Source: DASRFA01 sp035651755
Lineage (GTDB): Bacteria; Desulfobacterota; Binatia; UBA12015
DNA length: 64,000 bases
Assembly (NCBI GenBank): GCA_035651755.1
Contig: DASRFA010000056.1
Coordinates: forward strand, 62,001 to 126,000
Reading direction: 5' to 3'
The position numbers and the translations under genes are program-made. The number at the start of each line of letters is the position of its first letter. The stretch's first letter is position 1. The notes under the pieces were generated by a model. That model had not been told where the DNA came from. It made no database searches and was given only the letters and a program-made list of their open reading frames with translations. Positions 8,338 through 16,689 of the stretch are shown here, piece by piece.

Positions 8338-10581
8338 TCAGGGCGCCTCTCCCGCTACCGGCGCGATCGTGACCGGCGTGCCGAAGAGAACCGCCGTTCC
8401 GCTGAGCTCGTCGTAGGCGCGATCGTCGGTCAGCGCGTTGGTATTGACGCCGGGGTGCTCGCGCGCGACGCGGAGCCGCGTGCCCTCGGCGTCGTGCCCC
8501 CAGCCGTGCGGGAGGCTCACGACGCCCGGCATCAGGTCCTCGGTGACCTCGACCGGCGCGATGACCGTCCCGACGCGGCTCGTGACGCGCGCCGCGCCGC
8601 CCGCGGACAGGCCGAAGCGCTCGGCATCGGCGGGCGACACGTGGAGCGTGCAGCGGTCGCGGCCCTTCACGAGCGCGGGCAGGTTGTGCATGAACGAGTT
8701 GCTGCAGCGGAGATCGCGCCGGCCGATCAGCACGAGCTCGCCGTTCCGCTCCGCGATCCGGCGCTCGAGGCGCGCGACGTCGCCGACGATCGCGCTCGGA
8801 GCGAGCTCGACCAGGCCGCTCTCCGTGTTCACGATCTCCCGGAGCCGCGGCGTGAGCGGACCGAGATCGAGCCCGTGCTCGGCGGCCTTGAGCTGCGCGA
8901 GCGTCAGGCCGTCGGGCCGCCGGCCGAACCCGTCGCCGTAGGGGCCGATCCGAAGCAGCATGTCGACCAGGCGCTCCGGGCCGAGCCCGCCTTCGACCTT
9001 CGCGGCGATCTCGTCGACGGTGAGGCCCGGCCAGTCGCTGCCGCCCTCGAGCGCGCCTTCCGCGAACTTCCGGAACACGAACTCGTCGACGTCCTTCAGC
9101 GGGACGCCCGCGAGGCCCATGAGGCGCGCTCCGATCTGCGCCAGCACCTCCCACGTCTCGGGCGTGCCGGCGGGCGGGGGAACGGCCGCGGTCGACCACT
9201 TCGCGACGTTCCGCACCGAGAGCAGGTAGAATCCGACCTCGTAGTTCGCCTGCTCGGCGGGCGACGGCGTCGGCAGGATGACGTGCGCGTGGCGCGTCGT
9301 CTCGTTGATGTAGAAGTCGATCGCGACCAGGAAGTCGAGGTCCTTGAACGCGCGCTCGAGCTGCTCCGAGTTCGCGGCGCTCCGGACGGGATTCGTCATG
9401 AGGAGCACCATCGCGCGCACCCGGCCGTCGCCCGGAGTCAGCATCTCCTCCGCCATCGTCGAGGACGGAATCATGCCGTCGACCTCGGGTTGCCCGCTCA
9501 CGCGGCTCCGCCAGCGGCCGATCTCGTAGCCCTTCGCCTTCGGTAGGGCCGCGTCGATCGGGGCCGCCGGCTTCGGGAACATGACGCCGCCCGGGCGGTC
9601 GAGGTTGCCCGTCAAGATGTTGAGCAGGTCGCAGCCCCAGCTCGCGAGCGTGCCGAACTCCTGCACGCAGGTTCCGAGCCGCCCGTAGCAGGCGGCCGAC
9701 TCGGCGCGCGCGAACTCGCGCGCGATGCGGCGGATGTCCGCGGCCGGGATCCCGCACACCGCCGCGACCGCTTCGGGCGCGAAGCGGCGCGCGATCGCCT
9801 CGACCTCGTCGAGACCGGCGAGGAGGCCTTGCGCGGCGCCGAGCGCGACGAGTCCCTCGTCGAAGAGCGTGTGCACGAGCGCCAGCAGGAACGCCGCGTC
9901 GGTCGCCGGACGGATGAAGTGGTGCTCGCTCGCGATCTTCGCGGTCTCGGTACGGCGCGGATCGATCACCACGACCTTGCCGCCGCGCTCGATCACGCGC
10001 TTCAGGCGCCCGGGCGCGTCCGGCATGGTCATGAGGCTCCCGTGCGAGACGACGGGGTTCGCGCCGATCACGAGCAGGTGGTGCGTCCGGTCGATGTCCG
10101 GCACGGGCACGCCGGTCGGGAAGTGCCGCCCGAACATGAGCCCGGTCTGGACGATCTTCGGAAGCGTGTCGATCGCCGAGGAGTTGAAGATGCTCCGGCT
10201 CGCGAGCGCGCGCACGAAGACCGGCCGGTAGAGGAGCGCGCCGAGGTCGTGCACGACCGGGTTCCCCGTGTACATGCCGATCGCGTCGTTGCCGTGCTTC
10301 TCGCGCACCGCGAGGAGACGCGACGCGACCAGGTCGTACGCCTCCGCCCAGGAGATCTCCTCCCAGCCGCGCTCGGTGCGCTTGACGGGACGGCGCAGGC
10401 GGTCGGGGTCGTGGAAGAGCTCCTTCACGCCGTACGCCTTCGGGCAGATGTAGCCGCGCGAGAACGGATCCTGCTTGTCGCCGCGGACGGACGTGATGGC
10501 CCCGTCCTCGACCTCCAGCGCGAGGCCGCAGGTCGCCTCGCAGAAGGGGCACACGCGGTAGGCGGTCCGCCGATCCTTCAT
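8338..10581 (-). CDS. Molybdopterin-dependent oxidoreductase (formate dehydrogenase/DMSO reductase superfamily)
   Basis: The 747-residue catalytic-subunit-like protein begins with a [4Fe-4S] cluster motif, Cys11-x2-Cys14-x3-Cys18-x27-Cys46. It continues with the molybdopterin-binding domain (DPDRLRRPVKR, EISWAEAYDL, LTGNLDRPGG) and ends with a molydopterin dinucleotide-binding domain containing MHNLPALVKGRDRCTLHV. The ATG at 10581 was preferred over the one four codons upstream because GGAGG sits five bases before it. There is no Tat signal, so it is probably cytoplasmic. No iron-sulfur, membrane or chaperone subunit lies nearby. Substrate unknown; the family includes formate dehydrogenases, thiosulfate/polysulfide reductases and acetylene hydratase-like enzymes. 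Confidence 0.85.
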   Translation of the reverse strand: MKDRRTAYRVCPFCEATCGLALEVEDGAITSVRGDKQDPFSRGYICPKAYGVKELFHDPDRLRRPVKRTERGWEEISWAEAYDLVASRLLAVREKHGNDAIGMYTGNPVVHDLGALLYRPVFVRALASRSIFNSSAIDTLPKIVQTGLMFGRHFPTGVPVPDIDRTHHLLVIGANPVVSHGSLMTMPDAPGRLKRVIERGGKVVVIDPRRTETAKIASEHHFIRPATDAAFLLALVHTLFDEGLVALGAAQGLLAGLDEVEAIARRFAPEAVAAVCGIPAADIRRIAREFARAESAACYGRLGTCVQEFGTLASWGCDLLNILTGNLDRPGGVMFPKPAAPIDAALPKAKGYEIGRWRSRVSGQPEVDGMIPSSTMAEEMLTPGDGRVRAMVLLMTNPVRSAANSEQLERAFKDLDFLVAIDFYINETTRHAHVILPTPSPAEQANYEVGFYLLSVRNVAKWSTAAVPPPAGTPETWEVLAQIGARLMGLAGVPLKDVDEFVFRKFAEGALEGGSDWPGLTVDEIAAKVEGGLGPERLVDMLLRIGPYGDGFGRRPDGLTLAQLKAAEHGLDLGPLTPRLREIVNTESGLVELAPSAIVGDVARLERRIAERNGELVLIGRRDLRCSNSFMHNLPALVKGRDRCTLHVSPADAERFGLSAGGAARVTSRVGTVIAPVEVTEDLMPGVVSLPHGWGHDAEGTRLRVAREHPGVNTNALTDDRAYDELSGTAVLFGTPVTIAPVAGEAP

Positions 10582-10615
10582 CGTCGCCTCCATCGTCGCC
10601 TCGTCCGTGCCGCGC

Positions 10616-11635
10616 TCAGCCGAGCGCGGCCGCGGCCGTCGCCTCGTTGCGCGGCGCGGGCTCGGCCGCAGATCGCGCGGGTTCCGATCCGCTCGTGTCC
10701 GCGGCCAGCGTCGCCGCGACCCCCGCCATCTCGGCGACCGGCACGCCGATGCGATCGCACAGGGTCGCGAGGTCGAAGTAGAAGCGCTCGCCGCGCAGCG
10801 CGCCGCCCTCGCAGGCGAAGACCGACACGAACGGCAGGTCGGCGGCGCGCCCGGTCGGCGCGAAGCCGAGGAACGGGCCGTCGAACGTCATGAGCGCGCG
10901 CCCCCAGCACGCGACGCTCGCTCCCTCGGCGGCGATCCCTTCGACCGTGACCCGATAGTCGGGAAACGCGCCGAAGAAGGTCTCGAGCTGGCGTCGTGCC
11001 TCGCCGCGACCGCGCGCCGCGAGCCCGAGCGGCATCGTCTCGAGCACGAAGTCCTCGCTGCAGACGGCGAGCGCGGCGTCGATGTCCTGCTGGCTCTTCG
11101 CCGCGCCGTAGGATCGCGCGAGCGAGCGCGCGACGGCGGCGTCGAGGTCGCGCACGTCGTTCGGCGAGAGCGCGGGGGGCGCGACGCCGCCTTCGGGATG
11201 GAGCCGGCTCGCGTGGGTCGCGAGGTACGCGGCGAGCCGGCCCGCGGTGCCGGGCTCGGGCCAGTCCTCGAGCGAGCGGATGCGGCCGCGCTCGTACGCG
11301 GCGAGGTGCCGGCCCTCGAAGCGGAAGTCCGGGAGCCCCGCCCGCCGGAGGGTGAGCGCGTAGCGCATCCACACGCCGTCGGGGCGGACGATCGGCCCCT
11401 CCAGGATCTCGGGGATGCGCACGTCGAAGCGGCGGTCGACCCGCCGGGTGCTGTCGCGCAGGCCGTCGACGACCGCCGCGCGCCCGCTCGCGCCGTCGCC
11501 GAACGCGCCGCCGCCGTGGACGACGTGGAGCGCGTCCGCCGTGAAGTGGTCCGCGAGGTGTCCCCAGCCGTCGCCCAGCCAGGCCAGCTCGAAGGCCTGC
11601 GCATAGTGGAAGAACCGCGCGAGATCGCTCGCCAT
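10616..11635 (-). CDS. Tandem SnoaL/NTF2-like domain protein
   Basis: The 339-residue protein has two NTF2-like (SnoaL-type cone) domains in series. The first covers about residues 1-140 (AQAFELAWLGDGWGHLADHF...) and the second about 175-305 (AKSQQDIDAALAVCSEDFVLE...FGAFPDYRVTVEGIAAEG...VSVFACEGG). NTF2-like domains bind small hydrophobic molecules and act as isomerases, cyclases, hydratases or binding proteins. The second domain's pattern is typical of SnoaL polyketide-cyclase relatives. A good GGAGG precedes the ATG at 11635. The gene is divergent from a MocR-type regulator, which probably controls it, and lies upstream of the Mo-oxidoreductase on the same strand, 35 bases from its start. 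Substrate unknown. Confidence 0.78.
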   Translation of the reverse strand: MASDLARFFHYAQAFELAWLGDGWGHLADHFTADALHVVHGGGAFGDGASGRAAVVDGLRDSTRRVDRRFDVRIPEILEGPIVRPDGVWMRYALTLRRAGLPDFRFEGRHLAAYERGRIRSLEDWPEPGTAGRLAAYLATHASRLHPEGGVAPPALSPNDVRDLDAAVARSLARSYGAAKSQQDIDAALAVCSEDFVLETMPLGLAARGRGEARRQLETFFGAFPDYRVTVEGIAAEGASVACWGRALMTFDGPFLGFAPTGRAADLPFVSVFACEGGALRGERFYFDLATLCDRIGVPVAEMAGVAATLAADTSGSEPARSAAEPAPRNEATAAAALG

Positions 11636-11721
11636 GATCGCCTCCTGCGCGACCCGCGTCGGCGCGGGCGCCTCGAGGTCGTTCTTCGCGCGGGAACCGA
11701 TCCCTGGGAAGGTCCACATTG

Positions 11722-11740
11722 TTCGAAATCGATGGTACCA
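11722..11740. promoter_or_regulatory. Candidate MocR operator region
   Basis: In the 112-base gap between the double-NTF2 gene and the MocR gene, two palindromes stand close together: TTCGAA (11722-11727) and TGGTACCA (11733-11740). They sit just upstream of the MocR start codon at 11748. MocR/GabR-type regulators commonly bind sites containing ACCA/TGGT half-sites in their own divergent promoter region. The sequence is seen; the function is inferred. Confidence 0.35.
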
Positions 11741-11747
11741 GTGGCGG

Positions 11748-13241
11748 ATGCTCGCCCTCCGGCTCGACGGCGACGGCCCGCTGCATCGCCGCGCCTATCG
11801 CGCTCTGCGCGACGCGATCCTCGCCGGGCGGCTCGCCCCCGCCGCCCGGCTGCCGTCCACCCGCGAGCTCGCCGACGAGCTCGGCGTTTCGCGGAACACG
11901 GTCCTGCAGGCGTACGACCGGCTCGTCGCGGAGGGCTACGCGACGGCGCGCCCCGCGTCCGGGACGTTCGTGGCGGCGTCCCTGCCGGCCGCGCGGGCGC
12001 GGACGAACCCCCGGCGCCCCGCGGCGATCGCCGAGGCGCCGGCCGACGGCGATCCGCGCCTCTCCGCGATCGGCGAGCGATTGATGGACGTCGCGCGCGG
12101 GCGGCGCGCGAGCTGGAGCCTCCCGCGCGAGCCGCTGCCGTACGACTTCCGCTACGGCGAGCCCGCCTACGCCGACCTCCCGCTCGCGACCTGGGCGCGG
12201 ATCCTCGGCCGGCGCGCTCGCCGCCTGTCGGTGCGCCGGCTCGCATACCAGCCGCCGGGCGGAGCCGCGGAGCTGCGCGAGCAGCTCGCGTCGTACCTCG
12301 GCCGCGCGCGCGGCGTCGCGTGCAGCGCGGAGCAGGTGCTCGTCGTGCACGGGTCGCAGCAGGCGATCGACCTCACGCTGCGCGTGCTCGTCGACCCCGG
12401 AGACCGCGTCGTGCTGGAGGAGCCGCACTACACCGGGTTCTCGCTCTGCGCGGCCGCCGTCGGCGCGGACGTCGTCCACGTCCCGGTCGACGAGCACGGG
12501 CTCCGCGTCGAGGAGCTCGCCGCGGTGCGGTCGGCGCGTCTCGCCTGCGTCACGCCGTCGCACCAGTACCCCGCGGGCGGCGTGCTGTCGCTGCCGCGGC
12601 GCCTGGCGCTCCTCGACTGGGCGCGCTCGCTCGCCGCCTACGTCCTCGAGGACGACTACGACGGCGAGTTCCGCTTCGAGGGCCACCCGCTCGAGTCGCT
12701 GCAGTCGCTCGATCGCCACGGGCGCGTGCTCTACATGGGCACGGCGTCGAAGATCCTCTTCCCGGCGCTCCGGATCGGATGGCTGGTCGTGCCGCCCGTG
12801 CTCGCGGATCCCTTCCGCGCCGCGCAGGCCCTCTCGGACACCGGCACCGCGACCCTCGAGCAGCTCGCGTTCGCCGACTTCATCGCCGAAGGTCAGCTCG
12901 AGCGCCACGTCCGGCGGACGCGCGCGCGCCACGCCGCGCGCCGCCGCGCGCTCCTCGACGCGATGGAGCGCGAGCTCGGCGACCGCGCCCGCGTGCTCGG
13001 CGTGAGCGCGGGCCTGCACGTGCTCGTCCGGATCGACGAGCTCCCGCGCCGCGACGTCACGCGCCTGCGCGCCGCCTGCCGGGAGCGCGGCGTGGGCGTG
13101 TATCCGGCGGCGCCGTTCTACGACCGCCCGCCGCCGCACGCGGAGCTCCTCCTCGGGTACGGCGCGCTCGGCGAGCGCGCGATCCGGGAAGGCGTGCGCC
13201 GCCTCCGCCAGGCGATCGACTCCCTCGCGCGCGAGCCCTGA
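11748..13241 (+). CDS. MocR/GabR-type PLP-dependent transcriptional regulator
   Basis: The 497-residue protein fuses an N-terminal GntR winged helix (residues ~10-70: RLPSTRELADELGVSRNTVL, then YDRLVAEGYATARPASGTF) to a fold-type I aminotransferase domain. The PLP-binding lysine is Lys335 in MGTASKILFPALRIGWL. Members of this family sense PLP or amino-acid adducts and regulate vitamin B6, GABA or amine metabolism. The divergent placement next to the double-NTF2 gene suggests a local target. The ATG at 11748 begins exactly at the family's usual N-terminus (MLALRLDGDGPLHRR); longer open sequence upstream has no domain support. Confidence 0.92.
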   Translation: MLALRLDGDGPLHRRAYRALRDAILAGRLAPAARLPSTRELADELGVSRNTVLQAYDRLVAEGYATARPASGTFVAASLPAARARTNPRRPAAIAEAPADGDPRLSAIGERLMDVARGRRASWSLPREPLPYDFRYGEPAYADLPLATWARILGRRARRLSVRRLAYQPPGGAAELREQLASYLGRARGVACSAEQVLVVHGSQQAIDLTLRVLVDPGDRVVLEEPHYTGFSLCAAAVGADVVHVPVDEHGLRVEELAAVRSARLACVTPSHQYPAGGVLSLPRRLALLDWARSLAAYVLEDDYDGEFRFEGHPLESLQSLDRHGRVLYMGTASKILFPALRIGWLVVPPVLADPFRAAQALSDTGTATLEQLAFADFIAEGQLERHVRRTRARHAARRRALLDAMERELGDRARVLGVSAGLHVLVRIDELPRRDVTRLRAACRERGVGVYPAAPFYDRPPPHAELLLGYGALGERAIREGVRRLRQAIDSLAREP

Positions 13242-13356
13242 CCGGGCCGGCGCCATAGCGGACCCGACGCGCCACGGCGCGCGCCGGCAGCTCCTCGCCC
13301 AATCCTCATGGAATCCTCAAGACCGTCGCGCGTGCCGCCGTGGGACCCTGGCGCGC

Positions 13357-16300
13357 ATGAAGCGGGCTCGCTCGTCGTCGAATCGGTCTTCTCGTCCGAC
13401 GCCTTTCGCAATCGCCGTCGCATTCGCCCTCGGTCTCTCGGCCGCTTCCCCAGCCGCGAGCGCGACCGTCGCGAACGGTCCGATCGACCCGGGGACGCTC
13501 GAGGAGGGCGCCGACGGCCTCGTCGGCGTCATCGTCAAGCTGCACGACTCTTCGCTGGCGGCCTATCGCGGCGGGGTCGGCAACCTCGCGGCGACGAGCC
13601 CCGCCGCGACCGGCGTCCGCCGCCTCGACCCGGGATCGCCGTCGGGCCGCGCGTACCTCGCGCACGTCCAACGGAAGATCGCGGACCTCGAGGCGGCGGT
13701 CCGGACCCGCAGCGCGCGCGCCCGCGTGATCCAGCGCTACGACGTCGCTTTCGGCGGCGTCGCGCTCCGCGTGCCGCGATCGGACGTCGCTGCGCTGGCG
13801 TCGCTCCCGGAGGTCGCGGCGATCTATCCCGACCTGGCGCTCCACCCCGACATGTCGCGCACGCCGGCTTTCGTCGGCGCGAACATCCTGTGGAAGAAGG
13901 TCGGCGGCAAGACGCACGCCGGCGAGGGCGTCGTCGTCGGCATCCTCGATACGGGGATCTGGCCCGAGCATCCGTTCTTCGCCGACCCCGATCCCGCCGG
14001 ACTCCCCTACCCGGCGCCGCCGATCTCGCTCGGAGCCGGGAGCTGCGACTTCTCCGGCGGCTCGAACCCGGGGCAGCCGTTCGCGTGCAACCACAAGCTG
14101 ATCGGCGCGCGCCGCTTCCAGTCGGGCTACCTCGCGCAGTCCGGAGGCGTCCTGGATCCGGACGAGTTCACCTCCGCTCGCGACAACGTGGGCCACGGGA
14201 CGCACGTCGCCGGGACGACCGCCGGCAACGCCGGGGTGGCGGCTTCGGTCCAGGGTACGGCTTTCGGCAAGCTCTCCGGGATGGCGCCGCGCGCGCACAT
14301 CGTCGCGTACAAGGTCTGCGGCGCGATCCCGGCCGGAACCCAGAAAGCCACCTGCTTCGCGAGCGACTCCGTCGCCGCGATCCAGCAGGCGATCGTCGAC
14401 GGCGTCGACGTGATCAACTACTCGATCAGCGGCGGCACCCAGCCCTACGGCGAGGCCGTCTCGCTCGCGTTCCTCGACGCGTACGAGGCGGGGATCTTCG
14501 TCGCCGCGTCCGGCGGCAACTCGGGCCCGGGCGCGAACACGGTCGAGCACCGCGAGCCGTGGGTGACGACGGTCGCAGCGAGCAGCAAGGACCGGCGCTT
14601 CGCCAGCACGCTGCACGTGACGGCAAGTGGAAGCGCGACGCTCTACCTCGCCGGCACGACGATCAGCGCCGGCATCGCGACGCCCGCGCCTGTCGTCGAC
14701 GCCGCGAGCGTCGGCGACACGCTCTGCAAGCAGTCGAGCGCCGACGGCGCCTTCAACGGCAAGATCGTCGTCTGCAAGATCGGCGACATCGGGCGCGTCG
14801 TGAAGGGAAAAAACGTCCTCGCGCGCGGCGCGGCCGGCATGATCCTCTACAATTCGTCGACCGCGAGCCTCGACGCCGACGAGAATTTCGTGCCGACGAT
14901 TCGCCTGACCGACGTCGACGGGGCGTCGCTCGTTGCTTTCCTCGCGAGCCACTCCGGTGTGCAGGCGAGCTTCGCGCACGGAGCGAACGCCGTCGCTCCG
15001 GGCGACGTGATGGCGGCCTTCAGCTCGCGCGGCGGCTCGGGACAGGCGCTCGGCGTGAGCAAGCCCGACGTCGCCGCGCCCGGCATCCAGATCCTCTCGG
15101 GGAACTCGGCGGCCCCCGCGACGGATACCACCGTCGCCGGCGAGATCTTCGCGGTGATGAGCGGAACCTCGATGGCGAGCCCGCACGTCACGGGCGCCGC
15201 GGCGCTGCTGGTGCAGCGGAACCCGTCGTGGACGCCCGGCCAGATCAAGTCGGCGCTCATGACGACCGCGCGTTCGGGCGTCGTCAAGGAAGACGGCGCG
15301 ACGGCGACGACGCCGTTCGATCGCGGATCGGGCCGGATCGACCTCACGCGCGCGTTCAAGCCCGGGCTCACCTTCGACGTGCCGGCGAGCGACTTCGACG
15401 TGCAGCGCGACGCGCTGTGGAAGGTGAACCTGCCGAGCGTCTACCTCCCGACGTTCCCCGGCCGGGCGACCGTGACGCGCACGGCGCGCGACGTGTCCGG
15501 GCTCGGCGGCGAGTGGCAGGTCCAGGTCGAGGCGCCGTCCGACGTCGCGATCGCGGCGCCGGCGACGATCGCGCTGCCGCCCGCCGGCGACAAGAAGCTC
15601 ACGATGACGATCACCGGCGCCGGCGTGCCGGTCGACCAGGTGCGGCATGCGGTCGTCCGCCTCGTCAAGACGGGCACGACCGAAGCGCTCGTGCTCCCGA
15701 TCACGCTCGTCCGGAAGGCCGCTCCGCTGACCGTCCAGAACACCTGCGACGCGAGCACGGTCGCCGTCGGCGCGACGACGGTCTGCCACGTGACGGTGCG
15801 CGATCCCACGATGGACCCCCACGCCGGGAAGCTGACCGTCAAGGTTCCGGGCCGGCTCGCGCTCGTCGCGGGCTCGGTCTCGGGCGGCACGTCGACCGCA
15901 AACACCGTCAAGTCGGACCTCGACTTCCCCGCCGGAACGGTGACGGTCGCTCCGGGGACCGCACCGTTCGGCTACTTCGACTTCGCCGGCAGCGCCTGCA
16001 CCACCTTCCCGGCGATGCCGAACGAGTGGATCTACTTCGGCCTCAACGTCGACCCGTTCGTGTGGGCCGGTCGCCAGTGGACGAAGATGGCGTTCACCAG
16101 CAACGGCTACGTGGTTCCGGGCGGAGGCGACGTCAACGACCTCACCGCATCGAACGTCGCGCTCCCGAGCGCCGCCCGTCCGAACGGGCTCCTCGCGCCC
16201 TTCTGGACCGACCTCGACCCGTCGCGCGGCGGCGAGACGCGCTACTGCTGGTTCAACGGCGCGAACTCGCAGCGCTGGGCGGTGTTCGACTGGCGCGCCG

Positions 16301-16671
16301 TCGCGAACGCGACCGGGACCGGCGTCAACTCCTTCCAGGTCTGGGTCGGGATGAACGGCGTCGAGGACGTGACGTACGCGTACGGCCCGTCGCTCACGCC
16401 GGGCAACGCGACCGCCCTGACGGTCGGCGCCGAGACCCCGAGTGGGAGCTCCGGCGCGACGCGCTACTTCAAGACGCAGGCCGGGTCGGCGACGGGAACC
16501 CTGCCGACGGCGGGATCGGCGCTGCGCGCCAGCACGAGCCCGGCTCCGGACGAGGTCGTGACGTTCTCGATCCGCGGGCAGACGGCGGGCAGCTTCAAGA
16601 TCTGCGCCGACGTCACGAGCCCGCTCTTCTCGGGCACCCTCCGGAAGTGCTTCTCCGGAAAGGTGCAATAG
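13357..16671 (+). CDS. Secreted S8 family serine peptidase (subtilase) with PA insert
   Basis: The 1104-residue exported protease has a basic start and hydrophobic signal peptide ending near ASPAASA. A propeptide-like inhibitor region follows, and then the catalytic domain. The triad is Asp198 (GILDTGIWPEHP), His280 (DNVGHGTHVAGT) and Ser605 (SGTSMASPHVTGAAALL), with oxyanion Asn in ASGGNSGPGAN. A protease-associated (PA) domain is inserted before the Ser, and a fibronectin-III-like domain follows. The C-terminal ~230 residues (NGLLAPFWTDLDPSRGG, WAVFDWRAV, NSFQVWVGMNG) look like a NIDO-type beta domain. The order matches plant-type and cucumisin-like bacterial subtilases. It is monocistronic and convergent with the BVMO gene. 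It probably degrades extracellular protein. Confidence 0.92.
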   Translation: MKRARSSSNRSSRPTPFAIAVAFALGLSAASPAASATVANGPIDPGTLEEGADGLVGVIVKLHDSSLAAYRGGVGNLAATSPAATGVRRLDPGSPSGRAYLAHVQRKIADLEAAVRTRSARARVIQRYDVAFGGVALRVPRSDVAALASLPEVAAIYPDLALHPDMSRTPAFVGANILWKKVGGKTHAGEGVVVGILDTGIWPEHPFFADPDPAGLPYPAPPISLGAGSCDFSGGSNPGQPFACNHKLIGARRFQSGYLAQSGGVLDPDEFTSARDNVGHGTHVAGTTAGNAGVAASVQGTAFGKLSGMAPRAHIVAYKVCGAIPAGTQKATCFASDSVAAIQQAIVDGVDVINYSISGGTQPYGEAVSLAFLDAYEAGIFVAASGGNSGPGANTVEHREPWVTTVAASSKDRRFASTLHVTASGSATLYLAGTTISAGIATPAPVVDAASVGDTLCKQSSADGAFNGKIVVCKIGDIGRVVKGKNVLARGAAGMILYNSSTASLDADENFVPTIRLTDVDGASLVAFLASHSGVQASFAHGANAVAPGDVMAAFSSRGGSGQALGVSKPDVAAPGIQILSGNSAAPATDTTVAGEIFAVMSGTSMASPHVTGAAALLVQRNPSWTPGQIKSALMTTARSGVVKEDGATATTPFDRGSGRIDLTRAFKPGLTFDVPASDFDVQRDALWKVNLPSVYLPTFPGRATVTRTARDVSGLGGEWQVQVEAPSDVAIAAPATIALPPAGDKKLTMTITGAGVPVDQVRHAVVRLVKTGTTEALVLPITLVRKAAPLTVQNTCDASTVAVGATTVCHVTVRDPTMDPHAGKLTVKVPGRLALVAGSVSGGTSTANTVKSDLDFPAGTVTVAPGTAPFGYFDFAGSACTTFPAMPNEWIYFGLNVDPFVWAGRQWTKMAFTSNGYVVPGGGDVNDLTASNVALPSAARPNGLLAPFWTDLDPSRGGETRYCWFNGANSQRWAVFDWRAVANATGTGVNSFQVWVGMNGVEDVTYAYGPSLTPGNATALTVGAETPSGSSGATRYFKTQAGSATGTLPTAGSALRASTSPAPDEVVTFSIRGQTAGSFKICADVTSPLFSGTLRKCFSGKVQ

Positions 16672-16689
16672 CGGGGAACGCGCGACCGA

